Of a stretch of 22,459 nt of DNA, positions 21,651 through 22,459 are shown piece by piece. The notes beneath the pieces were generated by a model that worked only from the letters and a program-made list of their open reading frames with translations, was not told where the DNA came from and ran no database searches. A program made the position numbers and the translations under genes. Numbering within the stretch: the stretch's first letter is position 1; the number at the start of each line of letters is the position of its first letter. This stretch comes from DAONDQ01 sp035402645 (GTDB taxonomy: Bacteria; Cloacimonadota; Cloacimonadia; Cloacimonadales; DAONDQ01): NCBI GenBank assembly GCA_035402645.1, contig DAONDQ010000039.1:1-22459 (forward strand). The letters are read 5' to 3'.

Positions 21651-22459
21651 CTATGAACTCTCAATCTCATCCCGTATCTTTTTAACAGCTTCCTCAAGGT
21701 TCATCATTCCCATATCACCCTGTGTATGGCGACGAACAGAGACGCTGCCTGCATCCATTTCCTTTTGACCCACGATGAACATGAACGGAATCTTCTTCAT
21801 CTCCGCTTCACGAATCTTATAACCTATCTTTTCGCTGGCAAAATCAATTTCCGCTCTGATCTTCATCTTCAGCAGCTTCTCATGAACCTGCTTCGCATAA
21901 GCTTCGAAATTCTCTCCAACCGGTATGATCATCACCTGGATCGGACATAACCAGACTGGGAAATTCCCCGCATAGTATTCTATCAGGGTACCAAAGAAAC
22001 GTTCCATCGAACCGAATATCGCACGATGAACCATCAGGGGTCTGTGCGGTTGATTATCCGGACCTATGTATTCCATCTCGAAACGCATCGGCTCGTTAAA
22101 ATCGAATTGGATAGTCGTGCATTGCCAGGAGCGTCCAAGGGCATCCTTGATCTTGATATCGATCTTCGGACCGTAGAAGGCACCACCGCCTTCATCAACA
22201 TCAAATTCAAATCCCTGTTTCTTCAATGCAGTACGCAATGATTCTTCTGCAAGTTTCCAGTCCTCAGGTTCGCCCACAGCACCTTCCGGCATTGTGGAAA
22301 GATAGATCTGGAATTCCTGGAATCCGAATTTCTTCAGCATTTCCATGGAGAATATCAGCAGCCTTTCGACTTCATCCATGATCTGATCAGGAGTACAGAT
22401 GATATGAGCATCATCCTGCGTGAATCCACGTACACGCATCAAACCGTGAAGTGTCCCGG
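21651..22459 (-). CDS. thrS: Threonyl-tRNA synthetase, C-terminal part (5' end off window)
   Basis: The last 269 codons of a class II synthetase that charges tRNA-Thr. The frame is open to the window edge, beginning GTLHGLMRVRGFTQDDAHI, which is the motif 2 region of ThrS. Motif 3 is HRAIFGSMERFFGTLIEYYA, followed by GNFPVWLCPIQVMIIPV and the anticodon-binding domain (KKIPFMFIVGQKEM, GSVSVRRH). The TTG at 22442 is not the start: the reading continues upstream through conserved ThrS sequence. The gene leads the visible part of the operon with kdsD. Motif 3 has Phe where Leu is usual (AIFGSMERF), a minor change. Confidence 0.96.
   Translation of the reverse strand, partial: GTLHGLMRVRGFTQDDAHIICTPDQIMDEVERLLIFSMEMLKKFGFQEFQIYLSTMPEGAVGEPEDWKLAEESLRTALKKQGFEFDVDEGGGAFYGPKIDIKIKDALGRSWQCTTIQFDFNEPMRFEMEYIGPDNQPHRPLMVHRAIFGSMERFFGTLIEYYAGNFPVWLCPIQVMIIPVGENFEAYAKQVHEKLLKMKIRAEIDFASEKIGYKIREAEMKKIPFMFIVGQKEMDAGSVSVRRHTQGDMGMMNLEEAVKKIRDEIESS

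Noticed and set aside
22440..22442. TTG start codon for the right-end synthetase
   Set aside because: The upstream codons encode the conserved GTLHG preceding LMRVRG in ThrS, so the gene continues beyond the window edge.

Overview
The window reads as chromosomal DNA of an anaerobic, outer-membrane-bearing bacterium, most likely from the FCB group of candidate phyla, with Cloacimonadota as my best guess. The basis is a C-terminal NPFNP-type sorting domain on a secreted protein (common in FCB lineages), a Kdo-pathway arabinose-5-phosphate isomerase (lipopolysaccharide), and the [FeFe]-hydrogenase maturase HydE (hydrogen-metabolising anaerobe). The phylum call is inference: there is no rRNA and I could run no database search. 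Both ends cut through genes (asnB at the left, thrS at the right).

Region 1 (1-5747, minus strand) is a tightly packed surface-polysaccharide operon: Wzx-type flippase, GT4 glycosyltransferase, SAM methyltransferase with two CxxC pairs, second glycosyltransferase, and the N-terminal half of a glutamine-dependent asparagine-synthetase-like amidotransferase. Divergent from it (5900-6625, plus) is an ICMT-like integral-membrane methyltransferase.

Region 2 (6745-9786, plus) is a translationally coupled trio hydE-mnmA-nadA: hydrogenase cofactor maturation, tRNA 2-thiolation and quinolinate synthesis. HydE and NadA are Fe-S enzymes and MnmA handles sulfur. A strong hairpin follows at 9904.

Region 3 (9958-13670) is accessory in character and more AT-rich. 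It holds a secreted VIT-vWA protein with a sorting domain (minus), a divergent small exported protein made of two carboxypeptidase-regulatory-like domains (plus) whose putative promoter contains a 17-bp palindrome, and a 671-bp stretch without a convincing gene. That stretch carries a short coding remnant, an imperfect hairpin and three adjoining tracts of different 7-bp repeats.

Region 4 (13671-19603, plus) is housekeeping: a monocistronic EF-G2-type GTPase lacking the usual catalytic histidine and ending at a good intrinsic terminator, then yebC-ruvC-ruvA-rsmB and a membrane-anchored PASTA protein. Region 5 (19604-22459, minus) is the operon thrS-kdsD-endonuclease III-like-dtd. The PASTA gene and dtd converge with stop codons that abut exactly.

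No CRISPR array, tRNA, rRNA, transposase or phage gene was recognised. I found no convincing new defence or biosynthetic system. The most unusual features are the heptamer-repeat mosaic, the operator-like palindrome, the secreted VIT-vWA protein and the histidine-less EF-G paralogue.
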